Position numbers and translations under genes: made by a program. A stretch of DNA of 64,000 nt from Inhella crocodyli (GTDB taxonomy: Bacteria > Pseudomonadota > Gammaproteobacteria > Burkholderiales > Burkholderiaceae_C), in assembly GCF_004004565.1 (NCBI RefSeq), contig NZ_SACM01000001.1, positions 1,426,001 through 1,490,000 on the forward strand, in the 5' to 3' direction. The notes under the pieces are model-generated. The model was not told the DNA's origin. It saw only the letters and a list, made by a program, of their open reading frames with translations, and did no database searches. Below, in pieces: positions 16,544 through 26,157 of this stretch. Position 1 is the stretch's first letter; each line of letters begins with the position of its first letter.

Positions 16544-18835
16544 ATGCAGCCCCTCCCCATCAGCGACACCCTGCGACAGCACCCTCAGTGGGTGGCCGCC
16601 CAAGCGCACGTGAAGCCGGGCGAGAACGTCGTGGCGGCCGCTGGCGTTGACCTGGACGCCCAGCGCCGCTTCGTCCCCGGCCTGCTTTTGCTGGTGCAGG
16701 GCGAGGCCGGTTTCCGGCTGCTGGACGCCGCCGGCGGCGCCTGGCGCTTGGCCCCCGGCCAGCAGTTGAAGATGCAGGACCAGGGCGGCCTGGGCCTGCT
16801 GGAACTGAGCGACGCGCACCAGCGACTGGCCCATTGGCCCTTCACCCTGGGCGAACAACTGGGCCTGCAGCGCCTGAGCGAGGCCTTCGAGCGGGCGCTC
16901 GAGGAAATGGCCGGCCAGGTGCACGCCCCGGCCGGCGACGACGCCGAGCACTGCCCCACCTGCCAGGCGCCTTTGCCGCCCGACAGCGAGGAATGCCCCA
17001 CCTGCCACCGCGAGCTGCACACGCCGCCCAGCACCTGGGTGCTGCTGCGCTTGTGGCGCTTTGCCAAGCCCTACCAGGGGCAGCTGCTGCTGGGCTTCTT
17101 GCTGATGCTGGGCGCCACCGGCGCCACCTTGGTCGCCCCCTACCTGACCATGCCCCTCATGGACGACGTGCTGATCCCGTTCCAGAACGGCCAGCCCATC
17201 GACCGCATGCACGTGGCCTTGTTGCTGTCGGGCCTGTTCGGCGCGGCGCTCGTCAGTTGGGGCTTGGGCTGGGCCAAGACCTACATCCTGGCCTTGATCA
17301 GCGAGCGCATCGCCGCCGACCTGCGCACCGCCACCTTCGACCACCTGCTGGGCCTGTCGCTCGAGTACTTCGGCAACAAGCGCACGGGCGACCTGATGGC
17401 CCGCATCGGCTCGGAAACCGACCGCATTTCGGTGTTCTTGAGCCTGCATGCGCTGGACTTCATCACCGACGTGCTGATGCTGGCCATGACGGCCACCATC
17501 CTGTTCAGCATCCACCCCGGCCTGGCCCTGGCCACCCTGGTGCCCCTGCCCTTCATCGCCTGGCTGATCCACCTGGTGCGCGACCGCCTGCGCACCGGCT
17601 TTGAAAAGATCGACCGCGTCTGGGGCGAGGTCACCAGCGTGCTGGCCGACACCATCCCCGGCATCCGCGTGGTCAAGGCCTTCGCCCAAGAGAAGCGCGA
17701 GGCCAACCGCTTCAAAGAGGCCAACGCCAACAACCTGGCCGTCAATGACAAGCTGAACAAGACCTGGAGCCTGTTCGGCCCCACGGTGGGCCTGATGACC
17801 GAGGTCGGCCTGCTGGTGGTCTGGGTCACGGGCATTTGGCTCATCAGCCACCAGAGCATCACGGTCGGCGTGTTGACGGCCTTCCTGGCCTACATCGGGC
17901 GCTTCTACGGCCGGCTGGATTCGATGAGCCGCATCGTCTCGGTGACGCAAAAGGCCGCGGCCGGCGCCAAGCGAATCTTCGACATCCTGGACCACGTCTC
18001 CAACGTGCCCGACCCGGCCCAGCCGGTGCCTTTCGACCAGGCCAAGGGCGCCTTGAGCCTGCAGGGCGTGCACTTCCGCTACGGCAGCCGCGCCGTCATC
18101 AAGCGCCTGGACCTGGACATCCGCCCGGGCGAAATGATCGGCCTGGTGGGCCACAGCGGTTCGGGCAAGAGCACCCTGGTCAACCTGATCTGCCGCTTCT
18201 ACGACGTGACCGAGGGCAGCATCAAGATCGACGGCGTGGACCTGCGCCGCATCAAGGTGGCCGACTACCGCCGCCACATCGGCCTGGTGCTGCAAGAGCC
18301 CTTCCTGTTTTTCGGCACCATCGCCGAGAACATCGCCTACGGCAAGCCGGGCGCCACGCGCGAAGAGATCGTGGCCGCGGCCCGCGCCGCCCATGCGCAC
18401 GAGTTCATCCTGCGCCTGCCCCACGGCTACGACAGCCTGGTGGGCGAACGCGGCCAGGGCCTGAGCGGCGGCGAGCGCCAGCGCATCTCCATCGCCCGCG
18501 CCCTGCTGATCGACCCGGCCCTGTTGATCCTGGACGAGGCCACCTCGGCCGTGGACACCGAGACCGAGAAGGAAATCCAGAAGGCCCTGGACAACCTCGT
18601 GAAAGGCCGCACCACCATCGCCATCGCGCACCGCCTGAGCACCCTGCGCAAGGCCGACCGCCTGGTGGTCATGGACCGCGGCGAGATCGTCGAGGTCGGT
18701 CCGCACGACGAGCTGATCGAGCAAAAGGGTCACTACTGGCGCCTGTGGGAGGCCCAAGTGCGTCGCGTGGACCAAGAGGAGGGCGAGATCGTCATGACGC
18801 CCAACCCGCACCAGCACGTGGAGGCCTCGGCATGA
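16544..18835 (+). CDS. Cyanophycin metabolism-associated ABC transporter (fused exporter half-transporter)
   Basis: A 763-residue protein. Residues 1-130 form a novel soluble domain; Cys137/140 and Cys151/154 (CPTC and CPTC) form a zinc-ribbon-like knuckle. Next come six membrane helices of an exporter type (about 168-470), then an ATPase domain with Walker A GHSGSGKST at 536-544, signature LSGGERQ at 640-646 and DEATSAVD soon after. It should work as a homodimer. It diverges from cphA' across 79 bases and is followed by a DUF1854 gene, the arrangement for which the name cyanophycin metabolism-associated is used. The cargo is unproven; polymer-related dipeptides or amino acids are candidates. 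Confidence 0.9.
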   Translation: MQPLPISDTLRQHPQWVAAQAHVKPGENVVAAAGVDLDAQRRFVPGLLLLVQGEAGFRLLDAAGGAWRLAPGQQLKMQDQGGLGLLELSDAHQRLAHWPFTLGEQLGLQRLSEAFERALEEMAGQVHAPAGDDAEHCPTCQAPLPPDSEECPTCHRELHTPPSTWVLLRLWRFAKPYQGQLLLGFLLMLGATGATLVAPYLTMPLMDDVLIPFQNGQPIDRMHVALLLSGLFGAALVSWGLGWAKTYILALISERIAADLRTATFDHLLGLSLEYFGNKRTGDLMARIGSETDRISVFLSLHALDFITDVLMLAMTATILFSIHPGLALATLVPLPFIAWLIHLVRDRLRTGFEKIDRVWGEVTSVLADTIPGIRVVKAFAQEKREANRFKEANANNLAVNDKLNKTWSLFGPTVGLMTEVGLLVVWVTGIWLISHQSITVGVLTAFLAYIGRFYGRLDSMSRIVSVTQKAAAGAKRIFDILDHVSNVPDPAQPVPFDQAKGALSLQGVHFRYGSRAVIKRLDLDIRPGEMIGLVGHSGSGKSTLVNLICRFYDVTEGSIKIDGVDLRRIKVADYRRHIGLVLQEPFLFFGTIAENIAYGKPGATREEIVAAARAAHAHEFILRLPHGYDSLVGERGQGLSGGERQRISIARALLIDPALLILDEATSAVDTETEKEIQKALDNLVKGRTTIAIAHRLSTLRKADRLVVMDRGEIVEVGPHDELIEQKGHYWRLWEAQVRRVDQEEGEIVMTPNPHQHVEASA

Positions 18836-19278
18836 ACCTGCAACGCGACCCCTTCGGCCGCCTGCTGCTGGACGGCGAGCCGGTGAACCCCGTGCGCGCC
18901 CACCCCATCAGCGCGCCCGACGAAGGCCTGAGCCTGGTCGGCCCCGACGGCCACGAACGCGCCTGGGTGGACCGCCTGTCCACCTGCCCCGAGCCCGCCC
19001 GCAGCCTGCTGCAAGAAGAACTGGCCCAGCGCGAGTTCCACCCGACGGTGCAGCGCCTGGTGAAGGTCAGCACCTTCAGCACGCCCAGCGAGTGGACGGT
19101 GGAGACCGACCGCGGCCCCTTGCAGTTCGTGCTGAAGAGCGAAGAAGACATCCGGCGCTTGGGCGGCCCGGGCGAAGGCCGCCTGCTGATCACCACCAGC
19201 CACGGGCTGATGCTGTTCATCGCCGACCGCTGGGCGCTGGACCGCGCCTCGCGGCGCTTGCTCGAACGCTTCCTGTGA
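18832..19278 (+). CDS. Cyanophycin metabolism-associated DUF1854 family protein
   Basis: A 148-residue soluble protein. Its ATG overlaps the ABC transporter stop by four bases, so the two are translationally coupled. The chain has the DUF1854 features: RVA-like HERAWVDRL, the middle VSTFSTPSEWTVETDRG and the conserved late part LITTSHGLMLFIADRWALDR. No catalytic motif is evident. The strict pairing with the ABC exporter and cyanophycin synthetases suggests a partner of the exporter, perhaps at its soluble domain; this is inference. Confidence 0.9.
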   Translation: MNLQRDPFGRLLLDGEPVNPVRAHPISAPDEGLSLVGPDGHERAWVDRLSTCPEPARSLLQEELAQREFHPTVQRLVKVSTFSTPSEWTVETDRGPLQFVLKSEEDIRRLGGPGEGRLLITTSHGLMLFIADRWALDRASRRLLERFL

Positions 19279-19850
19279 CCCCGGTCGCGCTGGCGCACGC
19301 CACGCGCCTGCTGAACCACGGCCCCACGGTGCTGGTGGCCAGCGCCCACGGCGACCAGCGCGACGTGATGGCCGCGGCCTGGTCCATGCCGGTGGAGTTC
19401 ACGCCACCGCGCATCGCGGTGGTGATCGACAAGAGCACCTTCACGCGCGAGCTGGTGCAGGCAAGCGGCCACCTGGTGCTCAGCGTGCCCACCCGCGCCC
19501 TGGCCGACGCCACCTTCAGCGTGGGCAGCGTCAGCGGCCGCAACGGCGACAAGTTCGAACGCTTCGGCCTGGCGGCCGACGCCAGCCCGCTGCTGGGCCT
19601 GCCCCTGTTGCGCGGCTGCGCCGCCCACATGGAGTGCCGGGTGATTCGCGAGCCGCACAGCGAGGCGGCCTACGACACCTTCTTCGTGGAAGTGCTCGCC
19701 GCCCAGGCCGACCCGCGCGTGTTCGCCCAAGGACGCTGGTCGTTCCGCGAGGACAACGCCGACCTGCACACCCTGCACCACCTGGGCGCGGGCCTGTTCG
19801 CCCTGCCCGGTGCGACCGTGCAGGGCCACGTGATGGCGGCCCCGGACTGA
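19275..19850 (+). CDS. Flavin reductase-like / FMN-binding split-barrel protein
   Basis: A 191-residue protein with a GTG start that overlaps the preceding stop by four bases. Features of the flavin reductase-like split barrel are AAAWSMPVEFTPPRIAVVID (about 35-54), followed by FTRELVQASGHLVLSVP (57-73) and SGRNGDKFERFGL (about 86-98). Such proteins bind FMN and reduce it or use it in oxidoreduction. It is the last gene of the exporter/DUF1854 unit, and a bidirectional terminator follows 16 bases later. A link to cyanophycin is only suggested by operon position. Confidence 0.85.
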   Translation: MTPVALAHATRLLNHGPTVLVASAHGDQRDVMAAAWSMPVEFTPPRIAVVIDKSTFTRELVQASGHLVLSVPTRALADATFSVGSVSGRNGDKFERFGLAADASPLLGLPLLRGCAAHMECRVIREPHSEAAYDTFFVEVLAAQADPRVFAQGRWSFREDNADLHTLHHLGAGLFALPGATVQGHVMAAPD

Positions 19851-19865
19851 GGTCCTTGCCCCATG

Positions 19866-19893
19866 GAAAACGGGCGCCGCGGCGCCCGTTTTC
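19866..19893. terminator. Bidirectional intrinsic terminator
   Basis: GAAAACGGGCGCC (19866-19878) pairs perfectly with GGCGCCCGTTTTC (19881-19893). Each strand ends its stem in four Ts, so the hairpin can stop the rightward flavin reductase transcript and the leftward lipoprotein transcript arriving from the other side. Confidence 0.92.
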
Positions 19894-19914
19894 ATCGCAA
19901 GCGCAGTCGCGCGC

Positions 19915-21909
19915 TCAGTGTGCCGGCAAGCGCTTGGGGTGCTCGTGCACCTGTTGGCGCTCCATCATCTTGCGCAGCTGCCACTGCTCGGCGGCCGACA
20001 AGGCCTGGCGGCGGTCGTTGGCCTCGGCCGGACGAACCGGGCTGAGGTTCAAGTTGCTGCTCCAGGACTCGCCGACGCGCATTTGCACGGGGGCCGGCAG
20101 GGCGTCGACCTCGGTGCTCGGCAGCCACGGCACCACCAAGGAGGCGGCTTGGCGCACGCGCGGCTTGATGCGCGGGTCGCCCACGCGGCCACGTTGGCCC
20201 CAGCGCACATTGCTGGTTTGAATGGTCTCGCCATTGCGCGGAACCATCGCCACGTCGCGCTGCACACCCAGGCGGCGGCTCATCAGCATTTCTTCCACGC
20301 TCATGGCCACGTCTTCGCGAGAGGTGCTGTAGGCGTACTCGTCGGTGGCCAAGTCGGCGCTGAAGAAGCCGGCCACTTGGTCGGCCGTGTAGGCGTTTTG
20401 CGTGGCGGTGGCCGTCACCCCTTGGAACTTCACCTGGCCCAGGCCCTTCATCTCGGTCGAGGTCAAGGGGTAGGCGCTGCTGACCAAGTCCGACACCAGC
20501 TGGCGCGCCGAGAAGCGCGGCGCGATGTTGCCCCAGGCCGACAGGCTGGGGTTCAGGCCGGCGTACTGGCCCGGCGGCATGAAGTCCAGCGCGTGGGTGA
20601 GCTCGTGGTACATCAGCCAGCCGGCATCGGCCAACAGGTCGGCTTGGGTGCGGGTGACGCGGCGCTGCGGGTCGAAGTAGGCCAGGTAGCCCCGGTTGTC
20701 CTTGGCGTAACGCCACAGGCCGTAGTAGCTCAGGCTGTTGCCGAAGCCGGCGCGGTAGTCGGGCGCCTCGTCGATCGTGTCGCGCTGCTCGGGCGTCAGC
20801 CAGAAGTTGTCGGCATCCAGGTAAATGGCACCCGTGCCCGCGTAATAGAACGAGGGACGGACGTGCGCGCCCAGCACGATGGCCGTGGTGCTCATCAGCA
20901 TGCGGCGGAAGTCACCGCGGGTGTCGTTGGTGCGCAAGAACTGCTCGAAGTTCTCGCCCAGCCAGTCGTGCGACACGATCACCCGGTCCATCACCTGCTC
21001 GACCGTGGGGATCTGGCCCGCCGCGACGTCCTGGGCCAAGAAGGGCAACTGGCTCAAGGGGCACAGCGCCCGGTCGCTTTGCGCCGAGTCGTAGGTGCAG
21101 CGCACCAAGGCGCTGGCGTACGGGCTGCTGGCGCGGTAGGCGTAGACGCGGGAGATGTGGTCGCCGCCCCAGACGGCGTTGGCGTCGCTGGCCGAGGCCT
21201 GCACGTGCCGCTCCACGAGCACCAGGGCTTCGTGCGAGTCGCTGGCCCCGTTGGCGGTCGTCACCGTCGCGCGGAAGCGCAGCACGGTATCGCGGGCCAC
21301 CTCTGGCGCCACGAATTGCTTGGCCAGCGGGTCGACGTTCTGCAGGCTCACCGTCGGGCCCGCGGTTTGCACCCAGCTGACGCTGTTGACCGACTCGCCC
21401 GTCGGGGCCCACGCGCGCAGCGAGATCTTGCCGCCCATGCGAACGGCTTGGTGGTTGCGCACCACGGCGCGCACCGCCTGGGCCGGCGCCGTCACGGCCA
21501 CCGTCAGGTCTTCGGTGCGGGCGGTGCCGCTCGGGTCGGTGAAGCGCACCCGGAAGCCGTAGGTGCCGGCCACGGCGGGCTCGAAGTGGATGACCTGGGA
21601 CTTGGCACTGAGCAGGGCCACGGCCGGACCGGCGGTCTGGGTCCACTCGGGGGCCACGATGGCGCCCGTGCACCCCACGACCGCCGCAGCCGCCTGCTTG
21701 CCCACCAGCTCGCCGGCCAACGTGGTCAGTCCGTAGGCGTTGCTGCCGGTGCAGGGGTCGGCGCCGGTGGTCGACACGGTCGGCGCCGGCGGCGGCGGTG
21801 CGGGCGTGGGCGCGGGGGTGGAGCCGCCGCCACCGCCACCGCAGGCGGCCAACAGCAGGGCCAAGGTCAACGCGGCGGAGGTGCCACGCGGCGAAGGCGT
21901 CGAGATCAT
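19915..21909 (-). CDS. Secreted lipoprotein with Ig/PKD-like domains and HExxH metallopeptidase motif
   Basis: A 664-residue protein. The lipobox LLAAC precedes a poly-Gly stretch and a Pro-rich spacer near residues 18-45, placing it on the outer-membrane surface or periplasm. Two Ig/PKD-like beta domains follow (about 60-245, each with a VQTAGPTVSL- or TQTAGPAVALL-type strand). The C-terminal part holds HELTH at 435-439, a zinc-peptidase motif, with a distant glutamate needed as third ligand not assigned. An AGGAA site precedes the ATG at 21909. An open frame continues upstream across ahcY, but only by chance. A surface peptidase or inactive relative is likely. Confidence 0.75.
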   Translation of the reverse strand: MISTPSPRGTSAALTLALLLAACGGGGGGSTPAPTPAPPPPAPTVSTTGADPCTGSNAYGLTTLAGELVGKQAAAAVVGCTGAIVAPEWTQTAGPAVALLSAKSQVIHFEPAVAGTYGFRVRFTDPSGTARTEDLTVAVTAPAQAVRAVVRNHQAVRMGGKISLRAWAPTGESVNSVSWVQTAGPTVSLQNVDPLAKQFVAPEVARDTVLRFRATVTTANGASDSHEALVLVERHVQASASDANAVWGGDHISRVYAYRASSPYASALVRCTYDSAQSDRALCPLSQLPFLAQDVAAGQIPTVEQVMDRVIVSHDWLGENFEQFLRTNDTRGDFRRMLMSTTAIVLGAHVRPSFYYAGTGAIYLDADNFWLTPEQRDTIDEAPDYRAGFGNSLSYYGLWRYAKDNRGYLAYFDPQRRVTRTQADLLADAGWLMYHELTHALDFMPPGQYAGLNPSLSAWGNIAPRFSARQLVSDLVSSAYPLTSTEMKGLGQVKFQGVTATATQNAYTADQVAGFFSADLATDEYAYSTSREDVAMSVEEMLMSRRLGVQRDVAMVPRNGETIQTSNVRWGQRGRVGDPRIKPRVRQAASLVVPWLPSTEVDALPAPVQMRVGESWSSNLNLSPVRPAEANDRRQALSAAEQWQLRKMMERQQVHEHPKRLPAH

Positions 21910-22059
21910 GGTTGAAATTCCTAGGGGGGGACAGCGAAGGGAGCCTGGCTCCTCGGCGAAGGGCGGCAGTGTGCCCAAATGCACGGCCCCCACGCCCGGA
22001 TGGCCCCCACAAGCCCGAGAGGGCGAAGCTGGAAAGCAACACACATTGGGAAAGACCCG

Positions 22060-22065
22060 CATAAT
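22060..22065 (+). promoter_or_regulatory. -10 element of the ahcY operon promoter
   Basis: CATAAT at 22060-22065 sits 11 bases ahead of the SAH riboswitch aptamer, so a transcript would begin close to 22072. No good -35 hexamer is seen at the right distance. Other genes in the window also start near (N)A(N)AATC-type sequences. Confidence 0.45.
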
Positions 22066-22076
22066 CCGGGGCTCGT

Positions 22077-22158
22077 TTCGAGGAGCGCTGCAACCGTCTG
22101 TAACGACGGCCAGGCTCGAAGCGAAGGCCCTCCCGGGCCAATGGCAACCGCGCTCACC
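22077..22158 (+). promoter_or_regulatory. S-adenosylhomocysteine (SAH) riboswitch
   Basis: The leader shows the SAH riboswitch core: GAGGAGCGCTGCAACC (22080-22095), a short hairpin (CGTC...GACG), GCCAGGCTCG about 22109-22118, and the closing GCGCTCACC at 22150-22158. Helix P1 forms from GAGCGC (22083-22088) with GCGCTC (22150-22155). Family knowledge says binding of SAH turns on genes that remove it. Here it fronts ahcY itself, the enzyme that hydrolyses SAH. It lies 78 bases before the ahcY ATG. Confidence 0.95.
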
Positions 22159-22180
22159 CGCTGATTCGGCGTGGGTGAGC
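22152..22180 (+). promoter_or_regulatory. Alternative hairpin competing with SAH riboswitch P1
   Basis: GCTCACCC (22152-22159) and GGGTGAGC (22173-22180) form an 8-base perfect stem with a 13-base loop. The left arm uses the same bases as the 3' strand of aptamer helix P1, so only one of the two can form. This is what an expression platform should look like. The ribosome site GGAG is at 22226-22229, before ATG 22237. Confidence 0.7.
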
Positions 22181-22236
22181 TCGCACCTGAACCCCCATTC
22201 CGTTCGGCGGCCCGTGATCATTTTCGGAGCCCGCGC

Positions 22237-23670
<1,434 letters not shown>

Positions 23671-23680
23671 GCCCACCCCC

Positions 23681-23776
23681 GAAGCGGCTTCGCCGCCTCC
23701 CCCTCAAGGGGGCACCCCGAGCGGTCCGGCGAAGCCGGTCCCGCCGGGGTCGCTGAAGGCGGACGCTCCGCGTCCG
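23681..23776. repeat. Extragenic GC-rich repeat with four consecutive hairpins
   Basis: Between ahcY and the TlyA-like gene there are four short perfect inverted repeats in a row: AGCGGC/GCCGC-type at about 23683, CCCCCT/AGGGGG at about 23698, CCGGC-GAA-GCCGG at about 23725, and GGACGC-TCC-GCGTCC at 23761-23775. Their make-up resembles extragenic repeats common in Comamonadaceae. They may trim or stabilise the operon mRNA. The family assignment is from memory, not a search. Confidence 0.5.
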
Positions 23777-23794
23777 GGGATGGCGCATTCATCC

Positions 23795-24547
23795 ATGAGC
23801 CCCAACCCTTTGCAAACGCGCGTGGACCAACTGTTGGTCCAGCGCGGCCTGGCGCCCACGCGGTCGGCCGCCCAGCGGCTGATCGCGGCCGGGGCGGTGC
23901 AGTGGCTCGGTCCGCAAGGCTGGGCCGCGCCCAAGAAGGCCGGCGACGTCCTGCCCACGCGCTGCGAGCTGAGGGTGACCGACGACGCCGAGACCCGCTG
24001 GGTCTCGCGCGGCGGCCTGAAGCTGGAAGGCGCCTTGGTGCACACCGGCCTGGCCCTCAGGGATCAGCGGGTGCTCGACCTCGGTCAAAGCACGGGCGGC
24101 TTCAGCGAGGTTTGCCTGCACGCCGGGGCCGCCTCGGTGGTCGGCGTGGACGTGGGCCACGGCCAACTGCACCCGCGCTTGCGCGGCGACGCGCGCCTGC
24201 GCTGCCTCGAGGGCATCAACGCCCGCGAGCTGACGCTGGAGGCCGTGGGGGGCGACCCCTTCGACGTGGCCGTGGGCGACCTGAGCTTCATCTCGCTCAC
24301 GCTCGTGCTGCCCGCCGTGGCCCCGCTGGCGCGCACGCTCTTGCTGCTGGTCAAGCCGCAGTTCGAGCTGCAGCCCGGCCAGATCGGCAAGGGCGGCTTG
24401 GTCAAGGACGAGGCCTCGTACGCCGAGGTCGAGCACAAACTGCGCGACGCCGTGCAGGCCCTGGGCCTGCGGGTGCGCGACTACTTCGCGAGCCCCATCG
24501 CCGGTGGCGACGGCAACCGCGAGTTCTTCATTTGGATCGAGTCATGA
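23795..24547 (+). CDS. TlyA family RNA methyltransferase (S4 domain + FtsJ-like)
   Basis: A protein of about 250 residues. An S4 RNA-binding domain comes first (RVDQLLVQRGLAPTRSAAQR), then an FtsJ-like SAM-dependent methyltransferase: VSRGGLKLEGAL, the SAM-binding VLDLGQSTGGFSEVCLHAGA, and the late VKPQFELQPGQIGKGG. These match TlyA 2'-O-rRNA methyltransferases/hemolysin A. An in-frame ATG at 23780 is also possible. Its product would make SAH, which the neighbouring ahcY clears; the metF ATG overlaps its stop, so the operon joins methyl donor supply and use. Confidence 0.92.
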   Translation: MSPNPLQTRVDQLLVQRGLAPTRSAAQRLIAAGAVQWLGPQGWAAPKKAGDVLPTRCELRVTDDAETRWVSRGGLKLEGALVHTGLALRDQRVLDLGQSTGGFSEVCLHAGAASVVGVDVGHGQLHPRLRGDARLRCLEGINARELTLEAVGGDPFDVAVGDLSFISLTLVLPAVAPLARTLLLLVKPQFELQPGQIGKGGLVKDEASYAEVEHKLRDAVQALGLRVRDYFASPIAGGDGNREFFIWIES

Positions 24548-25398
24548 CCCGAGTTCCGGTTTCGGTCGAGTTCTTCCCGCCCAACACCCCTGTGGGGCAC
24601 GACAAGCTGCTGAACCAGGTGGTGCCCGCGCTGCAGCGCTTGCAGCCCGAGTACTTCAGCGTCACCTACGGCGCCGGCGGCGCCACGCGCGAGAAGACCC
24701 TGGCCACGGTCAAGGCCATCGCCGCCACCGGCGCGCAGGCCGCCCCGCACCTCAGCTGTGTGGGCGCCACGCGCGAGACCATCAGCGAGATCCTGGCCGA
24801 GTACCGCGCCCAGGGCATCCGCCGCGTGGTGGCGCTGCGCGGTGACCTGCCCAGCGGCACGGCGTCTTTGGGCGAGTTCCGGTATGCCGACGAGCTGGTC
24901 GCCTTCATCCGCGAAACGCAAGGCGCCGACTGGCACATCGAGGTGGCCGCTTACCCCGAGACCCACCCGCAGTGCCGCTACGCCGCCAAGGACCTGCAGC
25001 ACTTCGCGCACAAGATGAAGGCCGGGGCCGACGGCGCCATCACCCAGTTCTTCTTCAACCCCGAGGCCTACTTCCACTTCGTGGACGAGGCGCGCAAGCT
25101 GGGCGTCACGCAGCCCATCGTGCCGGGCATCATGCCCTTCCACAACTTCCACCGCATCGCGCAGTTCGCGCAGCGCGACGGCATCGACATCCCCCGCTGG
25201 GTGGCGCTGAAGATGGAAGGCTTCCTGGACGACGCGGCCTCGATCCGCGCCTTCGGCCTGGACGTGATCACCCGCCTTTGCGAGCGCTTGGTGGCCGGCG
25301 GTGCGCCGGGCCTGCACTTCTACGCGCTGAACCAGAGCGAGCTGGTGCTGGAGATCGGCCAACGCTTGGGGCTCACGGCCCCTCCCGCCCAGGCCTAA
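24544..25398 (+). CDS. metF: 5,10-methylenetetrahydrofolate reductase
   Basis: A 284-residue flavoenzyme that makes 5-methyl-THF for methionine synthesis. Its start, PVSVEFFPPNTPVG, holds the catalytic Glu of the family. FSVTYGAGGATRE, HLSCVGAT, ALRGDLP and AAYPETHP are all conserved active-site and FAD-contact segments. The end, YALNQSELVLEIGQRLGL, is typical. It is coupled to the upstream gene by an ATGA overlap. Placement in the ahcY riboswitch operon ties folate-linked methyl supply to SAH level. It converges with the pseudouridine synthase gene, overlapping by four bases. Confidence 0.97.
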   Translation: MTRVPVSVEFFPPNTPVGHDKLLNQVVPALQRLQPEYFSVTYGAGGATREKTLATVKAIAATGAQAAPHLSCVGATRETISEILAEYRAQGIRRVVALRGDLPSGTASLGEFRYADELVAFIRETQGADWHIEVAAYPETHPQCRYAAKDLQHFAHKMKAGADGAITQFFFNPEAYFHFVDEARKLGVTQPIVPGIMPFHNFHRIAQFAQRDGIDIPRWVALKMEGFLDDAASIRAFGLDVITRLCERLVAGGAPGLHFYALNQSELVLEIGQRLGLTAPPAQA

Positions 25399-26081
25399 AC
25401 GGCTGAGGGATCGACCCAGACCCAGCCGCCGGGCTTCAGGTCGGGCGGCACGCTGAGCTGGCCAAATCCGCTGCGGTGCAGGCCCTCGCAGCGGTTGCTC
25501 ACCGCCGCCACCATGCGCTTGACCTGGTGGTAGCGGCCGCTGGTGATGGTCAGGCGCAAAAGCGTCGGCGTCAGCAACTCGGCCGCACTGGCCACCACCG
25601 GCTCCGGGTCGTCGTCCAGCACCACGCCGGCCAGCAACTTCTGCCGGGCGGCCTCATCCATGGGGTGCTTCAAGGTCACGTCGTACACCTTGGGCAGCTT
25701 GCGCTTGGGGTGCGTCCACTTGTGGATCAAGGCGCCGTCGTCGGTCAGCAGCAGCAGGCCCGTCGTGTCTTCGTCCAGGCGCCCCACGGGCTGGATGCCG
25801 CGCACCCGCAAGGGGCCGGGCAGCAGGCTCAACACGCTGGGGTGGTGCTTGGGCTTCATGCTGCATTCAAAGCCCGCCGGCTTGTGCAGCAGCACCACGG
25901 CCTTCTCGGCGTAGGGCCAGGCCTCGCCGTTCACGTGCAGCACGAGGCCGTCGGTGTCCAAGTCCTCGAAGGGGTCGTCCAGCACGCGACCGGCCAGGCT
26001 CACCTGGCCGTTGACCACCATGCCGGTGCATTCGTGACGGGTGCCAAAGCCTTGGCTGAAGAGGATCTGTTGGACGTGCAT
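25395..26081 (-). CDS. rsuA: 16S rRNA pseudouridine(516) synthase RsuA-like
   Basis: A 228-residue RsuA/RluB-family enzyme. A short S4 domain (residues about 1-38) precedes VVLLHKPAGFECS and the catalytic motif GRLDEDTTGLLLLT near residues 100-113, where the Asp attacks uridine. ITSGRYHQVKRMVAAV near 179-194 is the conserved RNA-binding helix of the family. The RsuA assignment over RluE/RluF rests on overall look only. It is convergent with metF and has its own promoter region shared with the ivd gene. Confidence 0.9.
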   Translation of the reverse strand: MHVQQILFSQGFGTRHECTGMVVNGQVSLAGRVLDDPFEDLDTDGLVLHVNGEAWPYAEKAVVLLHKPAGFECSMKPKHHPSVLSLLPGPLRVRGIQPVGRLDEDTTGLLLLTDDGALIHKWTHPKRKLPKVYDVTLKHPMDEAARQKLLAGVVLDDDPEPVVASAAELLTPTLLRLTITSGRYHQVKRMVAAVSNRCEGLHRSGFGQLSVPPDLKPGGWVWVDPSAV

Positions 26082-26157
26082 GGCCCGATCGTAAAGACCT
26101 CCCTAGAGAGCCCTTCCTAGAATGGCAGGCTCCACGAAACACGAAGTAACCCTTGCC

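Noticed and set aside
16496-18817. A 773-codon minus-strand open frame over the ABC exporter
   Set aside because: The plus-strand exporter has all ABC motifs; this frame is its shadow.
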